Positions 45,126-55,725 are shown, numbered from the stretch's first letter. The stretch is DNA of 64,000 nucleotides from Pseudomonadota bacterium (GCA_024229515.1 JAAESI010000340.1:1-64000), one strand, 5' to 3'. The notes: generated by a model not told the origin, from the sequence alone. Made by a program: numbers and translations.

Positions 45126-47171
45126 ATGTCCCTTCCGAAGACCGTAGCTGTCATCGGTGCCGGCAACATGGGGGCCGGCATCGCCCAGAAGATCGCGATG
45201 GAAGGCTTCGATGTAGTCCTCGCCGACCTCGACCTCGAACGCGCCCAGCGCGGCATCGACATCATCTCCAAGCTCCTCGGCGAGGCCGTCGAGCGGAAGA
45301 TCGTCGATCAGGCCGCCGTGGATGCGACCCTCGCCCGCCTGACCCCGGTCGGTGACTTCGAGGCCCTCGCGGACGTCGATCTGGTGATCGAGGCCGTGTT
45401 CGAGGATCTCCTCGTCAAGAAGGACCTGTTCCGCAAGCTCGACGCCATCTGCAAGGACGGCTGCGTGCTCGCCACCAACACGTCGTCCTTCTACGTGCAC
45501 GAACTCGCCGCGGTGACCCGCCGCCCCGGGCACGTCGTGGGCCTCCACTACTTCTTCCACCCGGCCAAGAACCGGCTGCTGGAGGTCATCCCCGGCCCGC
45601 TGACCCGCCCCGAGGTCGCCGACTCGATGGACAAGTTCGCGGAGGCGCACGGCAAGACCGCCATCCGCACCACGGATTCGCCCGGGTTCGCGGTGAACCG
45701 GTTCTTCGTGCCCTGGCTGAACGAGGCCGTCCGGCTGCTGGAAGAGGGCGTCGCCGACATCCCCTCGATCGAGGCCGCGGCCAAGCACGCGTTCCGCATC
45801 GGCATGGGGCCGTTCGAGCTGATGAACGTCACCGGCGTGCCCATCGCGTTGCACTCCGCGAGCACGCTCGGCACCGAATTCGGCGCCTTCTACGAGCCGT
45901 CCGAGCGCCTCGCCGCGCAGGTCGACGCTCGCGAGCAGTGGCCGCTGGAGGGCGACGCCGATCCCGCCGTCGCCGAGGCCGTCGCCGACCGCCTGCTGGG
46001 CGTCGTCTACGCGATCGCGGGCGCCCTCGTGGACGAGGGTGTCTGCAGCCTGGAGGACGTGGACCGCGGCGCCCGCATCGGCCTGCGCTGGGCCAAGGGG
46101 CCGTTCGAGATGATGAACCGCACCGGCGTCGCCCGCTCCTTCGAGCTGTGCGAGGCGCTGGCCGAGGCGCACTCCGACCTGACGCTGCCGGACTGCCTCC
46201 GCGAGCAGGCCGCTTCCGGCACCCCGTGGTCCTTCCAGCGGGTCGACCTGGCCGTGGACGACGGAATCGCCACGGTCACGATCAACCGCCCCGAGGTCAT
46301 GAACGCCCTGGACGAAGAGGTCGTCGGTCAGCTGAGCGCGCGCTTCGACGAGGCGCTCGCGCACGACGGTCTCAAGGCGATCATCCTCGCCGGCGCGGGC
46401 AAGGCGTTCGTCGCCGGCGCGGACATCCGGTTCTTCGTCAAGAACATCGAGGCGGACGCGATCGACCGCATCGTCAGCTTCACCGAAGCGGGCCAGGCGC
46501 TGCTCCGCCGCATCGAGACGGCCCCCGTGCCGGTCTTGGCGCGCGTGCAGGGCATGGCGCTGGGCGGAGGCGTCGAGTTGGCGCTCGCCTGCCACGCGAT
46601 CGTCTGCTCCACGAAGGCGTCGTTCGCGCTGCCGGAGACCGGCCTGGGCATCTACCCCGGGCTGGGCGGCACGCAGCGGCTCCCCCGGATCGTCGGCCAG
46701 CCGCTGGCCCGACGGCTCATCCTCACCGGACGGCGCCTGAAGGCGCGCGATGCCGTCGAGGCCGGACTCGCCCTCGAGGCGGTGCCGCTGACCGAGCTGG
46801 ACTCCGCGATCGCGGGCTGGATCGAGCAGGGCATCCCCGATCGCTACGCCGGCACCATCCCCGCGGATGCCGCTACGGCCGAGGCCTACGACGCCTCCCA
46901 CCTCCAGGCGCTGCTCGAGGGCACGATGCCCGACGGTGTCTCCGAAGCCGCCGCCGCGCTGCTCGCCCGTGACCTCCGAGCCATCGGCCGCAAGGCCCCG
47001 GTGGCCCTGAAGGAGGCGGCGAGGCTGCTGGACGAGGGGGCTGCGCTCGACCTCCCCGAGGCGCTCCGCCTCGAGCTCGACGCGCTTCCGAACATCTTCG
47101 GCACGCACGACGCGCTCCTCGGCTTGAAGGCCGTGGGGAGCCGGACGCCGCCGGAGTGGACTGGGGCCTGA
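45126..47171 (+). CDS. 3-hydroxyacyl-CoA dehydrogenase / enoyl-CoA hydratase fusion (HADH N-terminal, ECH C-terminal)
   Basis: VAVIGAGNMGAGIAQKIAMEG ... TDSPGFAVNRFFVPWLNEAV; then VTINRPEVMNALDEEVV, AFVAGADIRFFV, GMALGGGVELALACH, LPETGLGIYPGLGGTQRLPR. Confidence 0.95.
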   Translation: MSLPKTVAVIGAGNMGAGIAQKIAMEGFDVVLADLDLERAQRGIDIISKLLGEAVERKIVDQAAVDATLARLTPVGDFEALADVDLVIEAVFEDLLVKKDLFRKLDAICKDGCVLATNTSSFYVHELAAVTRRPGHVVGLHYFFHPAKNRLLEVIPGPLTRPEVADSMDKFAEAHGKTAIRTTDSPGFAVNRFFVPWLNEAVRLLEEGVADIPSIEAAAKHAFRIGMGPFELMNVTGVPIALHSASTLGTEFGAFYEPSERLAAQVDAREQWPLEGDADPAVAEAVADRLLGVVYAIAGALVDEGVCSLEDVDRGARIGLRWAKGPFEMMNRTGVARSFELCEALAEAHSDLTLPDCLREQAASGTPWSFQRVDLAVDDGIATVTINRPEVMNALDEEVVGQLSARFDEALAHDGLKAIILAGAGKAFVAGADIRFFVKNIEADAIDRIVSFTEAGQALLRRIETAPVPVLARVQGMALGGGVELALACHAIVCSTKASFALPETGLGIYPGLGGTQRLPRIVGQPLARRLILTGRRLKARDAVEAGLALEAVPLTELDSAIAGWIEQGIPDRYAGTIPADAATAEAYDASHLQALLEGTMPDGVSEAAAALLARDLRAIGRKAPVALKEAARLLDEGAALDLPEALRLELDALPNIFGTHDALLGLKAVGSRTPPEWTGA

Positions 47172-47208
47172 ACAGGGATTCCTTGACCCTTCCGGGCAGC
47201 CCAGCCTA

Positions 47209-48675
47209 GTGTGCAAAGAGGGCCAGAAGGGTGAGGGCGTGGAAGGGCATCAGCCAGCCAACCGAAATTATCGGCTTCTTCAGCGGATCGCGACCGGCGG
47301 TATGGCGGAGGTGTTTCTGGCCCGTTTGGAGGGGCCGGAAGGCTTCGAGCGTCAGGTCGTCATCAAGAAGATCCTGAAGCGGTGGGCGCACAACGCGGAC
47401 GTATTGAGCCTCTTCCGCGACGAAGCCCGCATCGGTGCCCGCCTCGACCACCACAACGTGGTGCAGGTCCTCGATTACGGCAAGAGCGGCGACGACACCT
47501 ACCTGGTGCTCGAGTACGTCGAGGGGCGGAACCTCTCGGAGCTGATCACCGCCGCCGCCGACCGCGGCCGGTACCTCCCCGCGGTGACGGTCTGCTTTGT
47601 CACGTCCGAGTGCTGCTCGGCGCTCGACCACATCCACCGCCGCACGGACCGCACCGGCGAAGCCCTCGGCGTCGTGCACCGCGACATCAACCCCGCGAAC
47701 ATCCTGTTGTCGCAGAGCGGGGACGTGAAGCTCACGGACTTCGGTGTCGCCGCGGGACTGCACCGCGAGCTGAAGACCGCCCACGGAATCCTGCGGGGCA
47801 CGTTCCCGTACATGAGCCCGGAGCAGACCCGCTGCCGCCCGCTGGACGGCCGCTCGGACATCTTCTCGATCGGGATCTGCCTCTACGAAGCGCTGACGGC
47901 CCGTCATCCGTTCGCGGAGGACGAGGACTACCTCACGATCAAGAACATCCAGGACCTGACGCCGCCGCCGCCGGACGAGCACCGGGGCGATCTGGACAAC
48001 GCCCTGTGCGCGATCGTGATGCGCTGCCTGGAGAAGGAGCCGGAGGACCGGTACCAGTCCGCCCGCGACCTCCAGGACGACCTCACCGGGTGGCTTCGCG
48101 CGAAGCGGGCGACCTACGGCGCCGGCCGGTTGGCCCGGCTCATGACCGAGTGCTTCCCCGAGTCGGAGCGGCAGGGTGATCGGGTCGACGCGACGCGCAT
48201 CACGCTGGGACCGACCAGCCCCGGCCGCAGCAACCCGCTGCTGGACCTCAGCCTGCTCGACCGGCGCGGACCGCAGCGGATCGGCGGCGCGATCGAGCCC
48301 ACGGGGTCCGACAGCGGAGTGGCCGAGGACGAGACGTCGGTGACCGAGGTCGAGGCCAATCCGGACACCAGCCAGGATGCCTTCGAATCCCCGGCCCGCG
48401 CTCCGCGGTCGGACTTCCTCCCCGAGTTCACCCCCAGCGCGGACGACATGCCGGTCATCCGGACGCCGCAGCTGGAGTGGACGGACCGGAGCAGCCGCCG
48501 TCGCGCCGACCTCGAACCGGTGCTCCCCCGCGGGCCCATGTCGATGGATCGGGTGCGCAAGGCGGAGGGACCGTCGATCTCCCGGGAGCCGCCGGGCCGG
48601 TGGGCCTGGGTTCCCTGGGCGCTCCTGATGGTCGCGCTGAGCATCGCCGCGGTCTGGGCCTTCCAGAACCTCTAG
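47209..48675 (+). CDS. Serine/threonine protein kinase with C-terminal TM
   Basis: IATGGMAEVFLAR, VIKKIL, HRDINPANILL, DFGVA, SPEQTR; C-terminal WVPWALLMVALSIAAVWAF. Confidence 0.92.
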   Translation: MCKEGQKGEGVEGHQPANRNYRLLQRIATGGMAEVFLARLEGPEGFERQVVIKKILKRWAHNADVLSLFRDEARIGARLDHHNVVQVLDYGKSGDDTYLVLEYVEGRNLSELITAAADRGRYLPAVTVCFVTSECCSALDHIHRRTDRTGEALGVVHRDINPANILLSQSGDVKLTDFGVAAGLHRELKTAHGILRGTFPYMSPEQTRCRPLDGRSDIFSIGICLYEALTARHPFAEDEDYLTIKNIQDLTPPPPDEHRGDLDNALCAIVMRCLEKEPEDRYQSARDLQDDLTGWLRAKRATYGAGRLARLMTECFPESERQGDRVDATRITLGPTSPGRSNPLLDLSLLDRRGPQRIGGAIEPTGSDSGVAEDETSVTEVEANPDTSQDAFESPARAPRSDFLPEFTPSADDMPVIRTPQLEWTDRSSRRRADLEPVLPRGPMSMDRVRKAEGPSISREPPGRWAWVPWALLMVALSIAAVWAFQNL

Positions 48676-48676
48676 A

Positions 48677-49660
48677 TCACAGCTCCGTCGGTGCGATGAA
48701 GCCGTCGCCGAGGGTCGTGTCCTCGATCGGATCGGCGATCGCCCCCGCGAGCTGACGCGCCAGCCCCCGCTCGGGCGGCTCACGAACGAGATCTTCGATC
48801 CCATCAGCCAGCGCTTCGGCCGCCTCCAGGGCGGAGCCGTACCGCGAGTCAGGGCTCGGAGCGAGCATGCGGTGCAGCGATCGGGCGAGGGCATCGGGCA
48901 CGTGGGGGCGGGCCAGCTGGATCGGCTGGAACTGGGCCCGCGCGACCGCTCGCATGGTGTCCAGATCGGTCTTGCCGACGAACGGGAGCCGCGAGGCGAG
49001 GAGCATGTACAGCAGGATGCCGGCGGAGAAGACGTCCGAACGGGCGTCGACGGGCCGTCCCGTCGCCTGCTCGGGGCTCATGAACCGCGCGGTGCCGCGG
49101 GTGAATCCGGCCGACGTCCCCTCTTCCAGCTCGGTGCGGATCCGGGCGAGGCCGAAGTCGCTCACCTTTGTCCCTCCGTCGACGGACAGGAGGATGTTGT
49201 CGGGCTTGAGGTCCCGGTGGACGATCCGAAGCGGCTTGCCGGCGCCGTCGCGCCGGGTGTGAGCGTGGTGCAGCCCGTGCAGCGCCTGCACGACGATGTG
49301 CACCGCGGCCGGCAGCGGGAGCCAGGACTTCCGGCCCCGCAAGCGGCGCAGGAACGTGCGCAGGTCCAGTCCGTCGACCAGCTCCATGACGATGAAGACG
49401 CCGCCGGGGACGATGCCGAACTCGTGGACGCCGACGATGTTGCGGTGGTGGAGCCAGGCGGCGACGGACGCCTCCTCGATGAACATGTTCCGCAGGTCGG
49501 GGGTCGGCTCGATCCCGGGGGCCAGCACCTTGAGGGCCAGCTCCTTGCGGAACCCACCGCCCGCCATGCGCACCACGCGGTAGACCCGGGAGAACGCACC
49601 GGTGCCGAGCACGCCGAGTACGCGGTAGCCGCCGATGTCGCTGGGAACCGATGGGGTCAT
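48677..49660 (-). CDS. Serine/threonine protein kinase
   Basis: LGTGAFSRVYRVV, ALKVL, HRDLKPDNILL, DFGLARI, SPEQATGRPVDARSDVFSAG. Confidence 0.92.
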   Translation of the reverse strand: MTPSVPSDIGGYRVLGVLGTGAFSRVYRVVRMAGGGFRKELALKVLAPGIEPTPDLRNMFIEEASVAAWLHHRNIVGVHEFGIVPGGVFIVMELVDGLDLRTFLRRLRGRKSWLPLPAAVHIVVQALHGLHHAHTRRDGAGKPLRIVHRDLKPDNILLSVDGGTKVSDFGLARIRTELEEGTSAGFTRGTARFMSPEQATGRPVDARSDVFSAGILLYMLLASRLPFVGKTDLDTMRAVARAQFQPIQLARPHVPDALARSLHRMLAPSPDSRYGSALEAAEALADGIEDLVREPPERGLARQLAGAIADPIEDTTLGDGFIAPTEL

Positions 49661-49700
49661 GGGGAAGCGGGGGCGATCGGCGGACGCTACCATGCGCCGC

Positions 49701-51560
49701 ATGTCGGACTTTCGAGAGGCCCTGAACGACCGCGTGCTCCTTGCCGATGGGGCGATGGGCACCGAGTTCTATCGCCGGGGCGTGTTCATCAACCGCTGCT
49801 ACGACGAGCTGAACATCAGCCGTGGGGACCTGGTTCAGGCCATCCACTTCGACTACGCCCAGGCAGGCGCCGACATCCTCACGACGAACACCTACGGGGC
49901 GGAGCGAGTCCGCCTGACGCGGCACGGTCTGGAGCAGCAGATCGCGGACATCAACGCCGCGGGGGTGCGGAACGCCCGCTCCGCGGCGGGGACCGACCGC
50001 TTCGTCGCCGGGTCGATGGGTCCACTGCCGCTGCTGCTGAAGCCGTCCGGTCCGCTGAGCGCCGCCAGCGCCCGGGACACGTACCGCGAACAGGCCCAGA
50101 TCCTGATCGAGTCGGGCGTCGACCTGATCTCCCTGGAGACCTTCCGCCAGCTCTCGATGCTGGAGGAGGCGGTGGACGCGGTGCGCGACATCAGCGCCGA
50201 CATCCCGATCATGGCGTCGTTCGCGTTCAAGCCGCAGCGGCACTACTTCGTGGGCCCGTCCCCCGAGGAGGTCGTCCAGCGGGTCTCGACCTGGAAGATC
50301 GACGTGCTCGGCACCAACTGCGTGAACGGCCCCGCGGCGATGCTGGACTTCGTCGAGCGCATGACCGCGACGGCGGGCCTGCCCCTGGCGGCGCAGCCGA
50401 ACGCGGGCACGCCCGAGATGGTGGACGGCCGGTCGCTGTACCTCGCCAGCCCCGAGTACATGGCGGAGTACGCGCGCCGGTTCGTGCAGAGCGGGGTGCG
50501 GGTCGTCGGCGGCTGCTGCGGCACGACCCCCGAGATGATCAAGGAGATGGGCTCGTTCCTGCAGTCGGTGGAGCCCCGCCGCAAGCGGGTCGAGGTGCGG
50601 GCGCCGACGGGACGCAAGACGGTCAAGCCGATCGAGCCGATGCCCATGCCGGAGCGCTCCCGCTGGGGCGGCCGGATCGGTCGCGAGTTCACGGTCTCGG
50701 TCGAACTGGACGCGCCTCGGGGGCTGGATCCGAAGCGACCCGTCGAGGGCGCACGGCTGCTCGCCGAGGGCGGCATCGGAGCGATCAACATCGCCGATGG
50801 CCCCCGCGCGACGGCGCGCATGTCGGCGCTGGCGCTGGCGCTGCGGGTGATGGACGAAGTCGACATCGACGTGATCGTTCACTACTGCTGCCGCGACCGG
50901 AACCTGCTGGGCATGCAGATGGACCTGCTCGGCGCCCACGCGTTGGGCATCCACAACGTGCTCTGCGTGACCGGCGACCCGCCCAAGATGGGGAACTACC
51001 CGGACGCCACGGGGGTGTTCGACCTCGACAGCGTCGAGCTCATCCGCGGGGTGCGGAACCTGAACCAGGGGATCGACTTCGGCGGCGACCCGATCGGCGA
51101 TCGCACGCAGTTCGTGATCGGCTGCGGCTGCAACCCGGGGTTCGAGCCGCTGGACAAGGAGGTCGACAAGTTCCGGCGCAAGCTGGAGGCGGGGGCCGAG
51201 TTCGTGTTCAGCCAGCCGCTGTACGACCCCACGCTGCTGGAGCAGTTCCTGGGTCGCATTCGACCGTTCCCGCACATCCCGTTCTTCGTCGGAATCCTGC
51301 CCCTGGCGTCGTCCAAGAACGCCGAGTTCCTGCACAACGAGGTGCCCGGCATGCAGGTGCCCAAGGCGATCCGGGCGCGCATGGCGTCCGCCTCCAGCCG
51401 CGACGAGCAGCGGAACGAGGGCATCGCCATCGCCGCCGAAGCGCTGCGGCACGCCCGGTCGTTCCCGGAGATCTCGGGGGCGTACATCTTCCCGCCGTTC
51501 GGCCGCTACAAGGCGGTGCTGACCGTGCTCGAACGCGCAGAGAACCTGACTACGGTCTGA
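49701..51560 (+). CDS. Bifunctional homocysteine S-methyltransferase / methylenetetrahydrofolate reductase-like protein
   Basis: VLLADGAMGTEFYRRG, NTYGAERVRL, GGCCGTTPEMI; then MetF-like ALGIHNVLCVTGDPPKMGNYP, GAEFVFSQPLYD. Confidence 0.92.
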   Translation: MSDFREALNDRVLLADGAMGTEFYRRGVFINRCYDELNISRGDLVQAIHFDYAQAGADILTTNTYGAERVRLTRHGLEQQIADINAAGVRNARSAAGTDRFVAGSMGPLPLLLKPSGPLSAASARDTYREQAQILIESGVDLISLETFRQLSMLEEAVDAVRDISADIPIMASFAFKPQRHYFVGPSPEEVVQRVSTWKIDVLGTNCVNGPAAMLDFVERMTATAGLPLAAQPNAGTPEMVDGRSLYLASPEYMAEYARRFVQSGVRVVGGCCGTTPEMIKEMGSFLQSVEPRRKRVEVRAPTGRKTVKPIEPMPMPERSRWGGRIGREFTVSVELDAPRGLDPKRPVEGARLLAEGGIGAINIADGPRATARMSALALALRVMDEVDIDVIVHYCCRDRNLLGMQMDLLGAHALGIHNVLCVTGDPPKMGNYPDATGVFDLDSVELIRGVRNLNQGIDFGGDPIGDRTQFVIGCGCNPGFEPLDKEVDKFRRKLEAGAEFVFSQPLYDPTLLEQFLGRIRPFPHIPFFVGILPLASSKNAEFLHNEVPGMQVPKAIRARMASASSRDEQRNEGIAIAAEALRHARSFPEISGAYIFPPFGRYKAVLTVLERAENLTTV

Positions 51561-51574
51561 CGTACACTCGCGGC

Positions 51575-52171
51575 GTGTCGACCGAACTGACCGACCCCGA
51601 CGAGTACGTCGCCTCCGCCATCGGGCGGATCATGGCCTTCTGGGGGTTCCGCCGGAACCTGGGGAAGATCTGGTCGCTGCTGTTCCTGGCCCCCGAGCCG
51701 ATGACGGCGGCGGAGTTGTGCGACCGGCTGGGGCTGTCGACTGGCTCCGTGTCGATGGCGCTCAAGGAGCTTCAGCGCTGGGGCGCGATCCGCAAGCGCG
51801 ACGTGGCCGGGGAGCGGCGGGAGCACTACGAGGCCGAGTCCGACATCTGGGGCACGGTGGCGCGGGTGATGGAGCAACGCGAGCTGCGCGAGGTAGCTCA
51901 GGTGCTGGGCGCGCTGGAGACGGCGACCCGGTCGGCGGACACCCGCATCGCCGAGGCCGCCGCCACCGGGGACGACTCGGCGTTGATCGGCGCCCTGCAC
52001 CGCAAGGCCCGGATTCGGGAGCTCGAGGAGCTGGCGATGGCGGGCAAGGACCTGCTGGATCTGGTGATCAAGCAGGAGGCGGTGGGTGATCTGACCACCG
52101 ACGATCCGGACGGCAGCGGGATCCACCGCAAGCCGAGGATCCGCATCCCCCGGGCGCCCAGCGAGGACTAG
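51575..52171 (+). CDS. GbsR/MarR-type transcriptional regulator
   Basis: IMAFWGFRRNLGKIWSLLFLAPEPMTAAELCDRLGLSTGSVSMALKELQRWGAIRKRDVAGERREHYEAE. Confidence 0.88.
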   Translation: MSTELTDPDEYVASAIGRIMAFWGFRRNLGKIWSLLFLAPEPMTAAELCDRLGLSTGSVSMALKELQRWGAIRKRDVAGERREHYEAESDIWGTVARVMEQRELREVAQVLGALETATRSADTRIAEAAATGDDSALIGALHRKARIRELEELAMAGKDLLDLVIKQEAVGDLTTDDPDGSGIHRKPRIRIPRAPSED

Positions 52172-53823
52172 GCGGCGCCTCGTACAGCGATGAGTTGGAG
52201 CAGCCGTTCTTCCGCGACCTCGAGTCGGCGGACGGCCAACAGCGTCGCCACGATGTAGATCAGCAACGCCCACGACATCGCCGCCGCGACCGCAAACGGC
52301 AGCGCTTCGGGGAGCCACCACGGCACCAGGTACAGCAGCAGCCCCGCGGGGATCAGCAGGAGCAGGGTGGACTGCAACACGAGCCCCCGGACGATCGCGT
52401 GTCCGCACCCGGGAGGCTCCACGTCCCCCGTCGCCGCGGTCGCAGCGCGCGTGCCCCCGGCCGCCGCCCGAGCCCCCACGATCGGGATCGGAAGCCACAC
52501 CGACACGAAGTTGCCGATACCCGTGAACACGATCTGGCCGGCCACCAGCACGCCCAGGAGCGAGGGCAGCTCGTCGGTCATGCCGAACAGCGTGCACGCC
52601 CCGCTGACGGCGACGACGTTGATGAGGAACAGCACGCTGCCGTACCCCAGGTTCTTGCCCAGCAGGACGTGCGCTCGTGACACCGGGGTCTGCGACAGGA
52701 ACGCCAGCGCCCGCCCCTCACTGCCGATCTGGTTGAACAGCACGGAGTGCTCCACGAACAGCAGCAGGATGGCGACCATGCGCACCCACCCGCCGGCCAT
52801 CGCGTCCACGTCCTCGGGCTCGAAGATGAGCACCGGCAGGAACAGCAGCGCCGCCTGCGTGCCCATCGAGAAGAGCATGAACGGGTTCCGCTTCAGGACC
52901 GTCAGCTCCTTGGCCGCGGTCGCCCACACGGGCGCCGGGATCAGGCGGAACGGCATGCGATCGGCGAGGTGCAGACGACGGCGGCGGCGGCGGGGCCCCT
53001 TGCGGCGCCGGACCAGCGACGGCGCCTCCCCGTAGCAAGCCGCGTCCTGCAGGTCGTAGCCGACGACGAAGGTCGCGAACGCCAACATCGGCACCCCCAC
53101 CAGCCCCAGGATGCGCACCCCGATCGGCACCTCGAGGGCCGCGAACGGGGTCACGAACCAGCTGCTGGGGAGCAGCCACAGCGTCGACGGCAGCGCCTCC
53201 AGGGCCGCTACGGGATCGATCTGCTGGTACCGCGCGATGAACCGGTTTAACGCGATCCAACCGCCCAGCATCGCCACCGTGACGAGGCCGAACGCCACCT
53301 CCCGCGCGAACCGGCGGCGCAGCAGCTCCGCCAGGGCCAGGGACAGCAGCTGGCGCAGTCCCGCGAGGTAGGGCCACACCAGCAACGACCAGGCGAAGGC
53401 GAGCACGCTCGGCCCGCCGAGGTGGAACGACGCCGACGCCAGGATCACCCCCGGCACCGCCACCGCCGGGGTCATGAACCCCGCCGCCGCCTCGCTCGTG
53501 TGGATGACCGCGGGCGACAGCGGAAAGCTGTACAGCGCCGCTGCGAGGCCCTGGTTCGAGGTGATCCGAGCGACCACGGAGAACAGCACGTAGATGTGGG
53601 CGCCCAGCAGGATCAGCGAGACCACCGCGGCCACGACTGCCGGATCCGAGCGCTTCGCCACCAGGTCGGTGCCGCTCCAGACCACCATCAGGCCGAGCAG
53701 GCTGACCAGGGGGCCGACGTAGCCGGCGATCCGGATCGCCCACCCGCGGGTGCGGAGGCGGCGGAAGTAGAGGTGAACGCGCAGCGTCAGGATCGTCGCC
53801 ACGCTGCGGAGGAAGACGACCAC
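52168..53823 (-). CDS. ABC transporter permease, multi-TM
   Basis: Multiple hydrophobic segments; adjacent to the ATPase gene. Confidence 0.82.
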   Translation of the reverse strand: MVVFLRSVATILTLRVHLYFRRLRTRGWAIRIAGYVGPLVSLLGLMVVWSGTDLVAKRSDPAVVAAVVSLILLGAHIYVLFSVVARITSNQGLAAALYSFPLSPAVIHTSEAAAGFMTPAVAVPGVILASASFHLGGPSVLAFAWSLLVWPYLAGLRQLLSLALAELLRRRFAREVAFGLVTVAMLGGWIALNRFIARYQQIDPVAALEALPSTLWLLPSSWFVTPFAALEVPIGVRILGLVGVPMLAFATFVVGYDLQDAACYGEAPSLVRRRKGPRRRRRRLHLADRMPFRLIPAPVWATAAKELTVLKRNPFMLFSMGTQAALLFLPVLIFEPEDVDAMAGGWVRMVAILLLFVEHSVLFNQIGSEGRALAFLSQTPVSRAHVLLGKNLGYGSVLFLINVVAVSGACTLFGMTDELPSLLGVLVAGQIVFTGIGNFVSVWLPIPIVGARAAAGGTRAATAATGDVEPPGCGHAIVRGLVLQSTLLLLIPAGLLLYLVPWWLPEALPFAVAAAMSWALLIYIVATLLAVRRLEVAEERLLQLIAVRGAA

Positions 53824-54627
53824 CTACCCCAGCCACTCCAGCAGCTGGGCGCCGCGGTCGCGGGAGTCCGAGTCGACCAGGTCCACGAACAGCTGGCCCA
53901 GGGGCGCGTCGGGCTCGCCGTCGGCCTGGGCGCGCAGCTCGTCCAGCGTGCCGTGGGCCCGCAGCCGCCCCCCGTCGATGATCGCGACGGACGTGCACAG
54001 CGCCTCGGCCACCTCCATCACGTGCGAGGTGAAGAAGACGGTCAGGCCGCCCGCGTCGGTGGCTTCGCGGAGGATCGAGTAGATGGCGCGGGAGGTGACC
54101 GCGTCGATGCCGTTGAAGGGCTCGTCGAGGAAGAGCACGCGCGGCCGGTGCAGCAGCGCGCACGCCAGCCCGACCTTCTTCTTCATGCCCATCGAGTAGT
54201 CGACGATCGCCTTGTCCGCGTCGTCATCGCGCAGGGCGAGGAGCTGGAGCAGGTCGTCGCTGCGCTTCTCGACCGTGGCGCCGTCCAGACCGTAGAGGCG
54301 ACCGGCGTACCAGAGCATCTCGCGGCCGGTCAGCCGCTCGTACAGCACGGGCTCTTCGGGGAGGATGCCGATGCTGCGCTTGGTCTCGACGGGGTCGGCG
54401 AGCACGTCGATCCCAGCCACCCGGACGGTGCCCAGGGTCGGCCGCATCAGGCCCGTGAGGATCTTCATGGTGGTGGACTTGCCCGCGCCGTTGGGGCCGA
54501 GGAAGCCGAAGAACTCGCCGGCGGGAACGACCAGGTCCAGGCCGTCGACCGCGCGCACGTCCCCGAAGTCCTTGACCAGACCCCTGACCTCGACCGCTGC
54601 GTCCACGGCGGCGGAACGTAGCACCAA
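53824..54627 (-). CDS. ABC transporter ATP-binding protein
   Basis: FFGFLGPNGAGKSTTMKILTGLMRPTLGTV, YSMGMKKKVGLACALLHRPRVLFLDEPFNGID. Confidence 0.95.
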   Translation of the reverse strand: MVLRSAAVDAAVEVRGLVKDFGDVRAVDGLDLVVPAGEFFGFLGPNGAGKSTTMKILTGLMRPTLGTVRVAGIDVLADPVETKRSIGILPEEPVLYERLTGREMLWYAGRLYGLDGATVEKRSDDLLQLLALRDDDADKAIVDYSMGMKKKVGLACALLHRPRVLFLDEPFNGIDAVTSRAIYSILREATDAGGLTVFFTSHVMEVAEALCTSVAIIDGGRLRAHGTLDELRAQADGEPDAPLGQLFVDLVDSDSRDRGAQLLEWLG

Positions 54628-54648
54628 GTGGGGCGGGCCGACGGTCCT

Positions 54649-54689
54649 GAGACCGCCGGCCCGCTTTTTCCCCCCGCCGGGCGGGTCTC
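54649..54689 (-). terminator. GC-rich hairpin, probable terminator of the PPC lipoprotein gene
   Basis: GAGACCGCCGGC ... GCCGGGCGGGTCTC imperfect stem just past the stop at 54695. Confidence 0.5.
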
Positions 54690-54694
54690 TTTAG

Positions 54695-55612
54695 CTACTG
54701 CTGGCCGTCGGCACCGCCGCCGTCGACCGTCAGGAACACGTCGTAGGCGACGCCAGCCTGCGAACCCTCGGCGAGGTAGACTAGGACCCGGTACTGACCG
54801 GACTGGGCTGCGACCTCGTCGTAGCTCGCCAATTCATCGTTTCCGAACACTCCGCCGGCGAACGAACCGTCGGGGGCGTAGACCGCGAAGTCGACGTCGC
54901 CGTCGGCGCTCTCGCTGTCGACCGTCACGCGGACTCGGTCGCCCTCGGAGGCCTCGAAGTGGAACCAATCCTCGTCCGCCTCGCAGGCGGTCTGCTCGAC
55001 GGCCTCACCGAGGAGGTCCGAGCTGCTGTCCAGGCCGTTGTTCGGCTCGAGGACGTCGGCGCTGCACTCGGCGAGCGGGTCACGGACTCGCATGTGGTAC
55101 GTCGTGCCGTCGGCGCCGCCGCGGTCGCCCGTCAGGACCACCACGATGCGGTGCTCACCGGCCTCCTCGGCCACGAAGCTGACTTCGGCGCGGTCGCTGC
55201 GAATCTCGGAGGCGCCCATGAACTTGCCGTCCGGCGCGCTCACGACCACCTCGATGTCACCTTCGGCGCGGTTGAAGCGGGCGACCACGTCGGCCGCCTG
55301 TCCGGCCTCGAGGTCCATCACGAAGAAGTCGACGTCGTTCTCGCAAGCGCTGCGGGCGAGCGGGGAGTCGAACTCGGCCGCGACCGCCATCTCCAGCCGG
55401 TCGTCGGGCTCGGCGTAGTCGCGGAGGCAGGGAATCGGGTTGCTAATGATGTCGAGTGACGCGAGCTCGATCGAGGCGCCATCGAAGGCGACGGTCGCCG
55501 CCGACGTGGTCTCGAGATCAGAGTCGAAATCGGCCGGCGTGTCCGTGGCGTCGCACGCCACAAAAGCCAGGCCGGCGGTGAAAGCCGTAAGCAGGCGGGG
55601 GAAGTGATTCAT
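54695..55612 (-). CDS. Lipoprotein with two PPC (bacterial pre-peptidase C-terminal)-like domains
   Basis: AGLAFVAC lipobox; ENDVDFFVMDLEAGQAADVVARFNRAEGDIEVVV and CEADEDWFHFEASEGDRVRVTVDSESADGDVDFAVYAPDG. Confidence 0.8.
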   Translation of the reverse strand: MNHFPRLLTAFTAGLAFVACDATDTPADFDSDLETTSAATVAFDGASIELASLDIISNPIPCLRDYAEPDDRLEMAVAAEFDSPLARSACENDVDFFVMDLEAGQAADVVARFNRAEGDIEVVVSAPDGKFMGASEIRSDRAEVSFVAEEAGEHRIVVVLTGDRGGADGTTYHMRVRDPLAECSADVLEPNNGLDSSSDLLGEAVEQTACEADEDWFHFEASEGDRVRVTVDSESADGDVDFAVYAPDGSFAGGVFGNDELASYDEVAAQSGQYRVLVYLAEGSQAGVAYDVFLTVDGGGADGQQ

Positions 55613-55725
55613 CAGGGGGGTGCTCCTCGGGGTTGGTCGTCGCGCACTTCTCCCTATCGGTGCAGTCGAGGAAGCCTTTAGGCCCAGGTTCAAAAAATGA
55701 GGTTGGCCCGCGCTATTCTCGGCGC

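Noticed and set aside
48849-51452. 867-aa minus-strand ORF
   Set aside because: Antisense to the MetH/MetF-like fusion, which has unmistakable motifs.
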